Position numbers and translations under genes: made by a program. A DNA stretch of 64,000 nt, taken from contig NC_019702.1 of assembly GCF_000317085.1 (NCBI RefSeq), positions 306,394 through 370,393 of the forward strand. The letters run 5' to 3'. This stretch comes from Synechococcus sp. PCC 7502 (lineage in GTDB: Bacteria > Cyanobacteriota > Cyanobacteriia > Pseudanabaenales > Pseudanabaenaceae). The notes under the pieces were generated by a model. That model ran no database searches. It was not told the origin of the DNA and saw only the letters and a program-made list of their open reading frames with translations. Each line of letters opens with the position of its first letter. Position 1 is the first letter of the stretch. Below are positions 42,974 through 52,359 of the stretch, one piece after another.

Positions 42974-43765
42974 TTAATGCGTCATACTCTTCATCACACT
43001 GCCCATAATTTGCACCCGCGCCCAACGAGGTAAGGGCGTAAGTGAGTAAGTCAGTAGTTTGGTTAACAGTCCAGGCAACACGAAAGATTTTCGCCCCAAA
43101 GCATTCAATGTCCCTTGAGCCACTTCCTTTGGATGCAGAACCTTACCCATCTGCATTCGCGCACGGTCAGCAAATCCACTGTTGGTTGGACCGGGTGCAG
43201 AGGCAATCACATCCACACCCGTTGGAGCTAGTTCAACATACAGTGCTTCTGCTAGAGTTTGCACATAAGCTTTAGTAGCTGCATAGTGGGCGGCAAAGGG
43301 CATTCCCTGCAAACCTACGATCGAACTCATGAGTACCAACCCGCCACGCCCCTGATTCGCAAACCGCCGCCCGAAGTACCAAGAGAGTGCCAAGATGGCA
43401 CGACAGTTCACGTTTAGCATTTCCATTTCTTGCTCTAATTGGGAATTGAGAAACGATCCAGATGTACCAAAACCTGCCGATGCTACCAGTAACCCAACAT
43501 CCAAATCTTGGGTGATAGTCGCAAGGGTATCAACTCCTGTTTCTACTGCCAAATCTAGGCGCACCACTCGCGTATCAATCCCATACTGCTTGCTCAAGTC
43601 GGTTGCCATCTGCTCCAAAACATTCTGACTGCGTGCTACTAAGACAAGATTTAATCTGGCTTCAGCCAATCTTAGAGCCATTTCTTTACCGATTCCAGAG
43701 GATGCCCCTGTAACGACAGCCCAAGAGCCATAGCGGGAATACAATCGCTTTTGCCAATTATTCAT
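42974..43765 (-). CDS. Short-chain dehydrogenase/reductase
   Basis: A 263-residue classical SDR from the ATG at 43765; a longer frame reaches an ATG at 43822. The cofactor motif is TGASSGIG near residue 19, followed by RLAEARLNLVLVARS (NADP preference from the Arg), the NAG-equivalent VASAGFG, the catalytic Ser in LMSSIVGLQG, and YAATKAY (YxxxK). The C-terminal hydrophobic segment suggests membrane contact. Substrate unknown. Third gene of the operon. Confidence 0.9.
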   Translation of the reverse strand: MNNWQKRLYSRYGSWAVVTGASSGIGKEMALRLAEARLNLVLVARSQNVLEQMATDLSKQYGIDTRVVRLDLAVETGVDTLATITQDLDVGLLVASAGFGTSGSFLNSQLEQEMEMLNVNCRAILALSWYFGRRFANQGRGGLVLMSSIVGLQGMPFAAHYAATKAYVQTLAEALYVELAPTGVDVIASAPGPTNSGFADRARMQMGKVLHPKEVAQGTLNALGRKSFVLPGLLTKLLTYSLTPLPRWARVQIMGSVMKSMTH

Positions 43766-43903
43766 ACTGGTAATGTCCACAAAATTGACTTTTTTTGATT
43801 TGAATGAGCTAATGGGGTGCATGTTCAGACTGCCAGCGATCGCTACTCATTACGAACTGCGGATCGGACAGGATGGGAAGGAAATGCTGCCGCTCAAATC
43901 CAT

Positions 43904-44740
43904 TCAAGTTATACCCGGGGGTAAAGGGAACGAGATTAAATTGCATAAAAGCGCGTAACCGATTCGCAATAGTTTTACGAGCAAACTGCCCACTTCAAAC
44001 GCCGAGACACCCTGTAAGCGTGCCGCACGTTCAAACATCCACCAAGGCAAATCAAAGGCAAAAACAGGACTGCCCAGCACCTTGCGAATGACCCCAGCCA
44101 TATCATAGGCGGACATGAGTTTGGAACCAGTTGGACGAAAGCGCTTGCCTGCATAGCGATCAGGAGCCATCAATAGTGCAACGGCAACGCGAGCGATATC
44201 CTCGTTAGATGGGGGGGCATTGCGGCTATGCCCAGTCAAGATGGGAAAAAGCCCCAGTAAAGATGCAAAGTCAATCAACCGCAGATAGTTATCGACAAAG
44301 TATCCAGGATTGAGATTCACGTAGGCTATATCGGGGATCGCCGCCAACATCTGTTCCACTAGCCACACTTGGCGCGTATGTAGGGAGGGATGGTTGGCAC
44401 TTGCTGTCCATTGACTGAGTCCTACGATCGCTTCCAGTTTTACCGCTTTTGCCGCAGTAACAAACACCGCCGCACTCTGGATCATTAAGGGATGCATCGG
44501 TGGGCAATAATAAGCCCGTACCGTTCCCTGCATTGCTGCCGTCATCCGATCCACATCGAACATATCAGCAACGACGGTTTCCGCACCGAGGCGATCGAGT
44601 CGTTGGCTCCTAGTATCACGAGAGCGGACGATCGCTCGCACGGGAAAACCTTTCTCCAACAGTTGGGCTACCACAGCCCTGCCCGTTTTGCCCGTTGCCC
44701 CCGTGACTAAAATCTTAGGGCGATGACTGACATGAACCAT
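43904..44740 (-). CDS. NmrA-like NAD(P)-binding protein
   Basis: A 278-residue Rossmann-fold protein of the atypical SDR/NmrA group. The dinucleotide motif is ILVTGATGKTGRAVVAQLL at the N-terminus. The start is ATG at 44740 with a strong ribosome-binding site ggagg at 44746-44750, rather than the GTG at 44752. Members act as redox sensors or as reductases. The C-terminal part (FDLPWWMFERAARLQG) resembles quinone-oxidoreductase-like NmrA proteins. Second gene of the operon. Confidence 0.88.
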   Translation of the reverse strand: MVHVSHRPKILVTGATGKTGRAVVAQLLEKGFPVRAIVRSRDTRSQRLDRLGAETVVADMFDVDRMTAAMQGTVRAYYCPPMHPLMIQSAAVFVTAAKAVKLEAIVGLSQWTASANHPSLHTRQVWLVEQMLAAIPDIAYVNLNPGYFVDNYLRLIDFASLLGLFPILTGHSRNAPPSNEDIARVAVALLMAPDRYAGKRFRPTGSKLMSAYDMAGVIRKVLGSPVFAFDLPWWMFERAARLQGVSAFEVGSLLVKLLRIGYALLCNLISFPLPPGIT

Positions 44741-44797
44741 TAAAACCTCCACAGTTATAAACTACTGCTATGCGTTTTTTGGGAGATAACTTTTTTA

Positions 44798-45262
44798 TCA
44801 GCTTCTTTGATTCAAAGTTTTTACCTCCGATAAGAGGGATAGCAAATCTTGCCACTTCTGTTCTCCAAGGTGCTGTCTTACATCGGTTTGGGCTTGTTCC
44901 CATAAAGGCAGGGCTTGTTCCAGAACCGATTTTCCGTCAATCGTCAAAGATGCTAGCTTGATCCGCCGATCTTCGCCTAGATTGAAGGCGACCAATCCCC
45001 TCTGCTCTAACAACTTGATGTTGCGAGTGATAGTGGTTTGATCCGTCAACAACTCTTGAGCTAACTGGGTGATAGGCACAGGCTCTAATAAGTGAATCGC
45101 GACTAACAAAGTAAATTGCGTTTGCACTAAGCCAACTGGACGAAATGCGGCATCATACTGTTGTGCCATAATCCGTGAAGCCCTGCGAACATGAAACCCC
45201 ATGCAGGTCATAGGCACTTGATAGGCGATCGCAAGTTTAGGCTTTGGAGTTAAATTAATCAT
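44798..45262 (-). CDS. MarR family transcriptional regulator
   Basis: About 154 residues from the ATG at 45262; ATGs at 45211 and 45202 are possible. The winged helix shows PITQLAQELLTDQTTITRNI, then LLEQRGLVAFNLGEDRRIKL, the typical MarR recognition helix and wing with the Asp-Arg-Arg pair. MarR proteins bind palindromes and are released by small phenolic or oxidised ligands. It heads a six-gene run on the same strand and has a perfect 16-base palindrome just upstream, so it likely represses itself and the operon. Confidence 0.93.
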   Translation of the reverse strand: MINLTPKPKLAIAYQVPMTCMGFHVRRASRIMAQQYDAAFRPVGLVQTQFTLLVAIHLLEPVPITQLAQELLTDQTTITRNIKLLEQRGLVAFNLGEDRRIKLASLTIDGKSVLEQALPLWEQAQTDVRQHLGEQKWQDLLSLLSEVKTLNQRS

Positions 45263-45265
45263 ATA

Positions 45266-45281
45266 ATATGTATATACATAT
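45266..45281. promoter_or_regulatory. Perfect 16-base palindrome, MarR operator candidate
   Basis: atatgtatatacatat is its own inverse complement. It lies immediately upstream of the 45262 ATG of the MarR gene, in a stretch of AT-rich sequence. MarR operators are commonly palindromes of this size over the promoter or leader. If the start is 45211, it would lie 55 bases upstream in the promoter region, which is the more usual location. Confidence 0.6.
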
Positions 45282-45715
45282 AATTTAATCTTGTCAAGTA
45301 CCATTTGTGATTAGAAACTTCACCAATCATTTACGCTGTAGCTGCCCTACTAATAACTAAAATCAGCCCAACTATCAGTTTTCTGGGTAACACAACTAAT
45401 TTGTAAAAAAACAAAAGACTTTTTAAGTAAGTAACTTAACTTTAGTAGAATACTACTCAGAAAAGCTCAAGATTTTGCTAGTAGACTAGTTCTTAAGTCT
45501 AATTAGGGATAAGGTATCTTACCTTAGTCTTTGGGGGTGCCATCAAAGAAGCTATAGAAGCTTTGCTCGCAACTGATGTTAATACTGTATTTATTGGGAA
45601 ACTGCAATAGTATTAAGAAACCTTTGTCTTTAAGATTTTTGGGGCTTAGGTTCAGTAAGATTTAGATAAAGATTAATTTATCAGCTTAAATTTTCACATC
45701 CTCAACTCAAAGAAT
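45282..45715. other. Divergent intergenic region before hemL
   Basis: About 430 bases holding the promoters of the MarR operon and hemL. It has a 7-base-stem hairpin taaggta-tct-tacctta at 45510-45526 with no T-run. A short frame near 45539-45610 (AIKEAIEALLATDVNTVFIG) faintly recalls the end of an IS605-type OrfB, but the likeness is too short to call. Confidence 0.45.
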
Positions 45716-47020
45716 ATGACTGCTTCAACTTTTAATACAACGAAATCGCAAGAAATTTTCAATCAGGCAAAACACCTAATGCCCGGTGGGGTAAGTTCCC
45801 CCGTGAGAGCATTTAAGTCCGTCGGTGGTGAGCCAATTGTATTTGATCGTGTGGCAGGGGCGTATGCGTGGGATGTGGATGGGAATAAATATATTGATTA
45901 CATTGGTAGCTGGGGTCCCGCTATTGTTGGTCATGCTCATCCAGTTGTGATTGAGGCGATCGTTAAAGCCACCTATAAAGGAACAAGTTTTGGCGCACCT
46001 TGCATTTTAGAAAATATCTTGGCAGAGATGGTGATTGATGCAGTCCCAAGTATTGAAATGGTGAGGTTTGTAAGCTCGGGTACCGAAGCCTGTATGTCAG
46101 TGTTGAGGTTAATGCGTGCCTATACAGGTCGAGATAAAATTATCAAATTTGAGGGCTGCTATCACGGTCACGCCGATATGTTTTTAGTGCAAGCTGGTTC
46201 TGGGGTGGCTACTTTAGGCTTACCAGACTCTCCAGGTGTACCTAAATCGACAACAGCTAATACTCTGACGGCTCCTTATAATGACCTAGAGGCAGTTAAA
46301 GCACTATTTGAAGCAAATAAAGGGCAGATTGCGGGAATTATTATTGAGCCAGTAGTAGGAAATGCTGGTTGTATTATTCCTAAGCCCGGATTCTTAGCAG
46401 GATTAAAGGAACTTGCCCATGAAAATGATGCTTTATTAGTATTTGATGAAGTCATGACGGGATTCCGTGTTTCTTACGGTGGCGCACAGGAAAAATTTGG
46501 CGTAACTCCAGACTTGACTTGCCTTGGGAAGGTGATTGGGGGTGGGTTACCCGTGGGTGCCTATGGTGGTCGCAGGGAAATTATGGAAATGGTTGCTCCT
46601 GCTGGATCGATGTATCAGGCGGGAACTCTATCGGGAAATCCGATCGCTATGACTGCGGGAATTAAAACCCTTGAGTTACTTAAACAAGCTGGTACCTATA
46701 GTCAATTAGAGGCTACTACGAAAAAATTGGCAGATGGGATGCTGGCGATCGCTCACGAAACTGGTCATGCTGCTACAGGTAATCAAATCGGGGCAATGTT
46801 TGGACTATTCTTTACAGAGAAGCAAGTTTATGACTACAACGATGCCAAAACCTCTGATTTACAAAAATTTAGTAAGTTTCATCGGGGTATGCTTGAGCAA
46901 GGCATTTATTTAGCTCCATCCCAATTCGAGGCAGGATTTACATCTTTGGCACATTCTGAGGCAGATATAGAGGCAACCCTAAATGCTACTCGTTATGTTT
47001 TGATTCAGATCAAGCCCTAA
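45716..47020 (+). CDS. hemL: Glutamate-1-semialdehyde 2,1-aminomutase
   Basis: A 434-residue PLP enzyme that makes 5-aminolevulinate from glutamate-1-semialdehyde, feeding heme, chlorophyll and bilin synthesis. Marks are [67 protein letters not shown] and the PLP lysine in [17 protein letters not shown]. Length and ATG start are standard. Confidence 0.98.
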   Translation: MTASTFNTTKSQEIFNQAKHLMPGGVSSPVRAFKSVGGEPIVFDRVAGAYAWDVDGNKYIDYIGSWGPAIVGHAHPVVIEAIVKATYKGTSFGAPCILENILAEMVIDAVPSIEMVRFVSSGTEACMSVLRLMRAYTGRDKIIKFEGCYHGHADMFLVQAGSGVATLGLPDSPGVPKSTTANTLTAPYNDLEAVKALFEANKGQIAGIIIEPVVGNAGCIIPKPGFLAGLKELAHENDALLVFDEVMTGFRVSYGGAQEKFGVTPDLTCLGKVIGGGLPVGAYGGRREIMEMVAPAGSMYQAGTLSGNPIAMTAGIKTLELLKQAGTYSQLEATTKKLADGMLAIAHETGHAATGNQIGAMFGLFFTEKQVYDYNDAKTSDLQKFSKFHRGMLEQGIYLAPSQFEAGFTSLAHSEADIEATLNATRYVLIQIKP

Positions 47021-47149
47021 AACTCCTAAAACTTAAAAGCCGCTCAATTAATCCTTAAATCATTTACCAGATCATTTATCATAGGCTGAATTGCTTGGAA
47101 ATAAATCAAGATCACAAACTTGGAAATATCTGAATAGTGTTAATTATTA

Positions 47150-48025
47150 ATGGACATATTACGATCGCTAGTTATTGGTCTGTATTTAGAGCAACCTATT
47201 ACTTGGCTTCACAAAATTGATCCTCGGGTTAAGTTGTTTTGGCTTCTAACTTTTTTACTATCTCCCACCTTGGCAAACCCTTTGTGGCGGATTGGGATAG
47301 TGGTGATTTTAATTGTATTAACCCTAAGCTCGGGCATTCCTGAACGGGTGTGGAAGCAGCAAATGGCTTTGATTTTAGTCCTAGCTAGTTTGGTATTTTC
47401 CCTAATTGCCATCTCCGCCGACGGTTTGAATGTTAGTCACCAGCCGCGCCGTCCCATTCCGGAAGTGACTTTGCCCCAGCCCACAAATTATCAATACGCA
47501 TGGAAGTTTAGTGCTATTCAAGTTAGCAGGCGATCGCTAGACGTAGGCATTAGAGTAGGGGCATTAATTTTTACGTTTCTGTATGCTCCAACCCTTTATC
47601 TTTTAACAACTTCTCCCGAAGAAATTACTACTGCCATCAGTGCTTTAAGTTCTCCCTTAAAACGGTTCAAAATTCCCGTTGTCGAAATTACCCTAACCCT
47701 AACCCTAGCTTTGCGGTTTGTACCTTTAGTATTAGAGGAAATTCAAAATTTGGTGCGGGCAGTGCGAACCAGGGCAATTAATTGGAAAAAACTGGGCTAT
47801 AAACGGGCGATCGCTCTATGGTTAGTGGTGGCAGAAAGACTAGTAGATAACCTATTTATCCGTGCCGAACAAACTGCTAGTGCTATGGAAGTAAGAGGCT
47901 TCACAAACCCCAATCATCATCAGGTACGTTGGACTAATCTTAAACTTATGAGAGTTGATTTCATCCTTGGGGTAATCTTAATTATGTTCTGGGGACTACG
48001 CATCTGGGTTGGAGGCACAAACTGA
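47150..48025 (+). CDS. EcfT/CbiQ-type energy-coupling transporter membrane protein
   Basis: A 291-residue protein with about five to six membrane helices of the EcfT/CbiQ family, the scaffold that links ATPases to substrate-binding subunits in ECF vitamin/metal transporters. Motifs are HKIDPRVKLFWLLTFLL at the N-terminus and the cytosolic coupling helices RAVRTRAINWK and FIRAEQTASAMEVRGF (the A-R-G coupling motif). No ATPase or S-component gene is adjacent, so it must act with proteins encoded elsewhere. The next gene starts within or right after its end. Confidence 0.88.
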   Translation: MDILRSLVIGLYLEQPITWLHKIDPRVKLFWLLTFLLSPTLANPLWRIGIVVILIVLTLSSGIPERVWKQQMALILVLASLVFSLIAISADGLNVSHQPRRPIPEVTLPQPTNYQYAWKFSAIQVSRRSLDVGIRVGALIFTFLYAPTLYLLTTSPEEITTAISALSSPLKRFKIPVVEITLTLTLALRFVPLVLEEIQNLVRAVRTRAINWKKLGYKRAIALWLVVAERLVDNLFIRAEQTASAMEVRGFTNPNHHQVRWTNLKLMRVDFILGVILIMFWGLRIWVGGTN

Positions 48026-48026
48026 G

Positions 48027-48467
48027 GTGGAGCATACATTTTTACTAGAACCTGGTCGCTGGAAGTTGGAAGGAACTTGGATTGAACGCAAGGCTGAGCC
48101 TACTCCTGTTAAAGGTCGCACCCTCATAACATGGACAAAGGATGGCTGGTTTACGATGGCAACTAAGTTAACTTTTCCTGAGGCTAATTTACCCGAACAA
48201 ACTCTAACCTATAAAGGTCGCCTAGACCCTGACGAACGCCGATTCTCTTTTATCTTGCAGCATAGTGTGATGGGTAAAATTGAAGGGGAAGGGTGGGTAT
48301 CCCATGAGTCAATTATTCAAAGGTACTGGGTGATGGATGATAAGCAACTGCGAACGGGATTTCAAACTACCTATAGACAAAGCGACGACTGTTATCATCT
48401 CTGTAATGCCGTTATGGCTGGCACCTCTTTTATTTCCAATATGGAAGCAGTTTTAACCCGCTCCTAG
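48027..48467 (+). CDS. Conserved cyanobacterial protein of unknown function
   Basis: About 146 residues from a GTG at 48027, which has ggagg at 48011-48015. A TTG at 48009 would overlap the EcfT-like gene. I do not recognise a named family. The sequence is strand-rich, resembling a small lipocalin/calycin-type barrel (LLEPGRWKLEGTWIERKAEP, LTYKGRLDPDERRFSFILQH, QRYWVMDDKQLRTGFQTTY). No signal peptide. Tight spacing with the EcfT-like gene implies one transcript. Confidence 0.75.
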   Translation: MEHTFLLEPGRWKLEGTWIERKAEPTPVKGRTLITWTKDGWFTMATKLTFPEANLPEQTLTYKGRLDPDERRFSFILQHSVMGKIEGEGWVSHESIIQRYWVMDDKQLRTGFQTTYRQSDDCYHLCNAVMAGTSFISNMEAVLTRS

Positions 48468-48483
48468 CATTTTTAATCGGTTA

Positions 48484-49167
48484 TTATTTAGTGATTGTGG
48501 ACGGGGTTGATGGGATTGTTTGAGGCTGATATTGCGGTGTAACTAATTCTCCCAATCGATCATCGGGGGGCCAATAGCGAAAATAGGCTCTACCTACAAT
48601 ATTTTGTTCGGGTAAAAATCCCCAAGCATGGGAGTCAAGACTATTATTACGATTATCACCCATCATCCAGTAGCTACCAGGAGGCACAGTAAAGCTCATG
48701 GTTTTGCCTTTTTTAACTATAACTGGTGGGATAAAGCAATTAGGGCATAGGGCGGGATCATTAGTCGGTAGGGTATAGTCAGGGGACTCTTTGATATAAG
48801 GTTCATTTAAAGCCTGATCATTTACAAATACTTTGCCATCGTGAATTGATATGCGATCGCCCGGTAAGCCAATTAAACGTTTGATATAAACCAAGCTGGC
48901 ATCGGGTACGGCAGGTACAGCGGGGGGATTAAATACAAGCACTTCGCCCCGTTCTGGTTTGCGAAATCGATAGGAAAGTTTTTCAATGATCAGGCGATCA
49001 TTAATCTGGAGGGTTGGCTCCATCGAACTAGAGGGGATATAACGAGGTTCAGCAATAAACGTGCGTACCCCAAACACGATTAATCCTGCTACTGCTAGGG
49101 TGGGTAAATATTCCTTGGCTAAATTAGTAAGCTTGGAGGAAGAAGATTGAGGCTGATCTGAAGACAT
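48484..49167 (-). CDS. lepB: Signal peptidase I
   Basis: A 227-residue membrane serine protease that removes signal peptides from exported proteins. One N-terminal membrane helix (about 20-36) is followed by the catalytic-Ser box PSSSMEPTL, the catalytic-Lys box VYIKRLIGLPGDRI, and box E, GDNRNNSLDSHAWGFLP. Length suits the cyanobacterial LepB group. It lies 32 bases downstream of the lysC gene on the same strand. Confidence 0.96.
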   Translation of the reverse strand: MSSDQPQSSSSKLTNLAKEYLPTLAVAGLIVFGVRTFIAEPRYIPSSSMEPTLQINDRLIIEKLSYRFRKPERGEVLVFNPPAVPAVPDASLVYIKRLIGLPGDRISIHDGKVFVNDQALNEPYIKESPDYTLPTNDPALCPNCFIPPVIVKKGKTMSFTVPPGSYWMMGDNRNNSLDSHAWGFLPEQNIVGRAYFRYWPPDDRLGELVTPQYQPQTIPSTPSTITK

Positions 49168-49199
49168 ATTTATTTACTATGCGATTTACTGGTGATTTA

Positions 49200-50987
49200 C
49201 TATTTTGCGATTGCTGCACCAACTAAAACATTATCATTACCGCCCAGATTAAATTCAGTATGGATAGCTCGTAAGGCAATAGACGCAACATCTTGATGCA
49301 CTACACAACTAACTTTGATCTCCGAGGTGGCAATCATTTCAATATTAATATTTGCCTGTGCCAATGCCTTAAACATACGAGCAGCAATACCCGGCTGGTT
49401 AATCATACCTGCTCCTACAATACTCACTTTGGCGATCGCCCCGTCACTAATCACATCTCGGTATCCTAGTTTAGACGCTGCCTGTTGTAAAACTGTTTCT
49501 GCCAAATGCAAATCGGAACTGGGTAAGGTAAAAGCAATATCATTGGCATTTTGATTAGGTTGGGACTGAATGATCATGTCCACGCAAACTCCACGCTCTG
49601 CCAGTTGTTGTAATAATCCCGCAGCTATACCTGGGCGATCGGGAACTTGAAGAATTGCTAATTGTGCCTGATTTTGATCCAGTGCTACACCTCGAACGGG
49701 AATCTGGTCAGCAGCAGGGTTTACTGGTATAAAAGTTGTAATGATCGGAACATCAAAGTATTTTTGTAATGTGGCGATCGCCTGTTTACTATCCTCCGAT
49801 GCAATCACACAACTAACTTTAATCTCCGAAGTAGAAATTAATTGAATATTCACACCCGCCTCTGCCAAAGCAAGGAACATCTTGGCAACAATGCCCGGTC
49901 TGCCCACAATGCCCACGCCCACAATGCTAACCTTGGCTATTTGGTCTTCAACTACTATATGTTTAGCTCCTAGACTTAAACTATTAACCAAAATTTGGGA
50001 ACGCTCTAAATCTTTTTTGCTCACGGTAAACGCAATGTCATTAAGGCGATCGCTACCAACAGTTTGTTTATGTACGGATTGGATAATTAAATCTACGTCA
50101 ATGCCAGCTTCAGCAAAGGCTCCAAATAACTTAAAGGCAATACCAGGGCGATCGGGAATATGAAGTAAAGCAATTTTGGCTTGATCTTGGTCAATACAAA
50201 CCCCATCGACAAATTTATTTACTTCTAGGGTGTGAAGATTTCCACTGGCAATAGCTGGGGCTGTAACAATGGTGCCGAGATCATCTAACCAACTGGAACG
50301 TACCGCCAACTTAATCCCAAAATTTCGAGCAATTTCCACTGCTCTTGGATGTAAGACCTTTGCCCCTAGGCTTGCTAGTTCTAGCATTTCATCACAGCTA
50401 ATTTCCGATAGTAGTTGAGCATTGGGTACCAAGCGTGGATCGGTGGTTAAAATTCCGGGGACATCGGTATAAATTTCACATAAATCTGCCTGTAAAGCCG
50501 CAGCGATCGCCACCGCCGAAGTATCAGAACCACCACGTCCGAGGGTTGTGATTTCATAGGAATCTTGAGCAATACCCTGAAAGCCTGCAATTACTACTAC
50601 CCTGCCTTGATCTAGCTCAGCCTTAATTCGAGCAGTTTCAATGCTTAAAATTCTTGCCCTTGTGTGTCGATCTTCAGTAATAATGCGGACTTGATTCCCC
50701 GTTAGAGCGATCGCTGGTAATCCTAGGGTTTGTAATCCCATTGCTACTAAAGCAATACTAATTTGCTCACCTGCCGCTAGTAATAAATCTAGTTCTCGTC
50801 CATTGGGCTGATCGGATAGGGATGTCGCTAATTTGACTAAACCATCAGTAGTTTTCCCCATGGCAGAAACCACAACTACAACTTGATTACCCTGAGTTAC
50901 CGTTTTTTTAATGCGATCGCTTACGGCTTTAATTCTGTCGGCATCGGCTACGGAAGACCCACCATATTTTTGAACAATTATTGTCAT
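49200..50987 (-). CDS. lysC: Aspartate kinase with four ACT domains
   Basis: A 595-residue enzyme that phosphorylates aspartate, the first step to Lys, Thr and Met. The catalytic part (1-250) has IIVQKYGGSSVADADRI, TLGRGGSDTSAVA and EIYTDVPGILTTDPR. The regulatory part has two duplicated ACT pairs (about 260-425 and 435-590). Repeated phrases such as KIALLHIPDRPG/QLAILQVPDRPG and IAKVSIVGVG/IAKVSIVGAG show the duplication. Four ACT domains are typical of cyanobacterial aspartate kinases, giving allosteric control by lysine and threonine. Confidence 0.96.
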   Translation of the reverse strand: MTIIVQKYGGSSVADADRIKAVSDRIKKTVTQGNQVVVVVSAMGKTTDGLVKLATSLSDQPNGRELDLLLAAGEQISIALVAMGLQTLGLPAIALTGNQVRIITEDRHTRARILSIETARIKAELDQGRVVVIAGFQGIAQDSYEITTLGRGGSDTSAVAIAAALQADLCEIYTDVPGILTTDPRLVPNAQLLSEISCDEMLELASLGAKVLHPRAVEIARNFGIKLAVRSSWLDDLGTIVTAPAIASGNLHTLEVNKFVDGVCIDQDQAKIALLHIPDRPGIAFKLFGAFAEAGIDVDLIIQSVHKQTVGSDRLNDIAFTVSKKDLERSQILVNSLSLGAKHIVVEDQIAKVSIVGVGIVGRPGIVAKMFLALAEAGVNIQLISTSEIKVSCVIASEDSKQAIATLQKYFDVPIITTFIPVNPAADQIPVRGVALDQNQAQLAILQVPDRPGIAAGLLQQLAERGVCVDMIIQSQPNQNANDIAFTLPSSDLHLAETVLQQAASKLGYRDVISDGAIAKVSIVGAGMINQPGIAARMFKALAQANINIEMIATSEIKVSCVVHQDVASIALRAIHTEFNLGGNDNVLVGAAIAK

Positions 50988-51158
50988 TGAAAACTGGTCT
51001 ACTAATTTAATTGGCGTTAAGTTGAAAAAGTGAAAAGGATTTTGGTTTTAATTCAACCATTAATTTTTTAAGGCATCACAAACCAGAATAAATTCTAATT
51101 TATTTAGTTTATCTTTAGTCTTTATGTTTAAGATTTAAGATATTTAGACTAATGAATA

Positions 51159-52325
51159 TTATTGCTCAATGATCCCTTGATACGCTCTGGCTAATTGTTT
51201 GGCAATAGTAGTCCATGAGTATTTTTCTAAGGCATACTTACGTCCATTCTCCCCCATTTTTAGTCGCAGTTGAGGATTATTTAAAAGATCGGCGATCGCC
51301 TGTGCCAAAGAATTAATATCTCCATCTATAATTAAGCCCGCCTCCGCAAAAGTAATTTCATCAGCAATTTGTGCACCTGAGGTTGTAATAATTGGTAGCC
51401 CAGAAACCATCGCTTCAGCTAAGGCAATACCGAAATTTTCCGAATAGGTTGGTAGCACAAACAAATCCGCACCTTGTAATAGTAAGTCCTTTGCATATCC
51501 ACTCACAAAACCAACAAATACAACCTTATCTTCTAAATGAAGTGATGTAACTAAATTCAGTAAAGATTGCACATATTTCTCTTCTCCAGAACCCGCCATT
51601 AGAAGATAAAAGTCTTGGTGATGTTTGCTTAATTCTGTTAATGATTCAATTAATAAATCTGGACGTTTTTTATAGTGAAGACGGGAGAGAAATAGAATGA
51701 TCGGAATATTTGGAGACAAACCATACTTATTTCTTAATTCTTGCTGGGCATTGGGAATAATCTGTGGAGGTATAACTCCTAAAGGTAGAACTATTTTAGG
51801 TGGCTTTAACCCAAAATTAATGACATCTTCCTTTTCGCCTATGGAAGTACAATGAATAGCGGCTGCTTGATCTAAGTTACGCCTTTCGATTAAGTAGGTA
51901 TAAATTTGCTTTCTTAACTTACTTTGCGCTAATGCCCAAGGGGCTAGTTGCCCCATAGTTCTAGTTGTATAAGGCACTCTTTGCCATTGAGCAATAATAG
52001 CCGCACAGCTAGGCAAATAGGAAAATAAATAGTGATTGTCTAAGATGTCATAGTTACGGATATTTCGCCATAGCCATCGGGTAAAACTAAATGAAGGTAA
52101 AAAATCTTTGATTTGAGCAAAGCGTGGAAAAAACCAAACTGGTAGCCCTTGATATTCAACACGTTGCCATAATGGTACATCTAATAACCTATCGCCATCG
52201 TCATTAGTAGTAGCAATTTCCACATCAATTCCTTCTTCTCTTAACGCCATTACCAAATTCAAAACAACCTGCGTTGGACCACCCAGCTTAGGGCTGATCG
52301 AAGGAATAATATGTAAAACTTTCAT
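51159..52325 (-). CDS. GT4 family glycosyltransferase
   Basis: A 388-residue retaining glycosyltransferase of the GT-B fold. The N-terminal IPSISPKLGGPTQVVLNL is the acceptor-side glycine loop; the C-terminal domain shows ILFLSRLHYKKRPDLLIESL, LMAGSGEEKYV and the Ex7E segment ENFGIALAEAMVSGLPII. It should add one sugar during synthesis of a surface polysaccharide or glycolipid. It follows the Wzy-like gene by 34 bases, so the pair probably builds the same polymer. Confidence 0.92.
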   Translation of the reverse strand: MKVLHIIPSISPKLGGPTQVVLNLVMALREEGIDVEIATTNDDGDRLLDVPLWQRVEYQGLPVWFFPRFAQIKDFLPSFSFTRWLWRNIRNYDILDNHYLFSYLPSCAAIIAQWQRVPYTTRTMGQLAPWALAQSKLRKQIYTYLIERRNLDQAAAIHCTSIGEKEDVINFGLKPPKIVLPLGVIPPQIIPNAQQELRNKYGLSPNIPIILFLSRLHYKKRPDLLIESLTELSKHHQDFYLLMAGSGEEKYVQSLLNLVTSLHLEDKVVFVGFVSGYAKDLLLQGADLFVLPTYSENFGIALAEAMVSGLPIITTSGAQIADEITFAEAGLIIDGDINSLAQAIADLLNNPQLRLKMGENGRKYALEKYSWTTIAKQLARAYQGIIEQ

Positions 52326-52359
52326 TTATGCAAAACTTAGTACAAAATTTATTCAAAAC

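Noticed and set aside
45539..45620. Short frame resembling the end of an IS605-type OrfB (NTVFIGK)
   Set aside because: Only about 20 residues with weak likeness and no ends or flanking element; chance match is likely.
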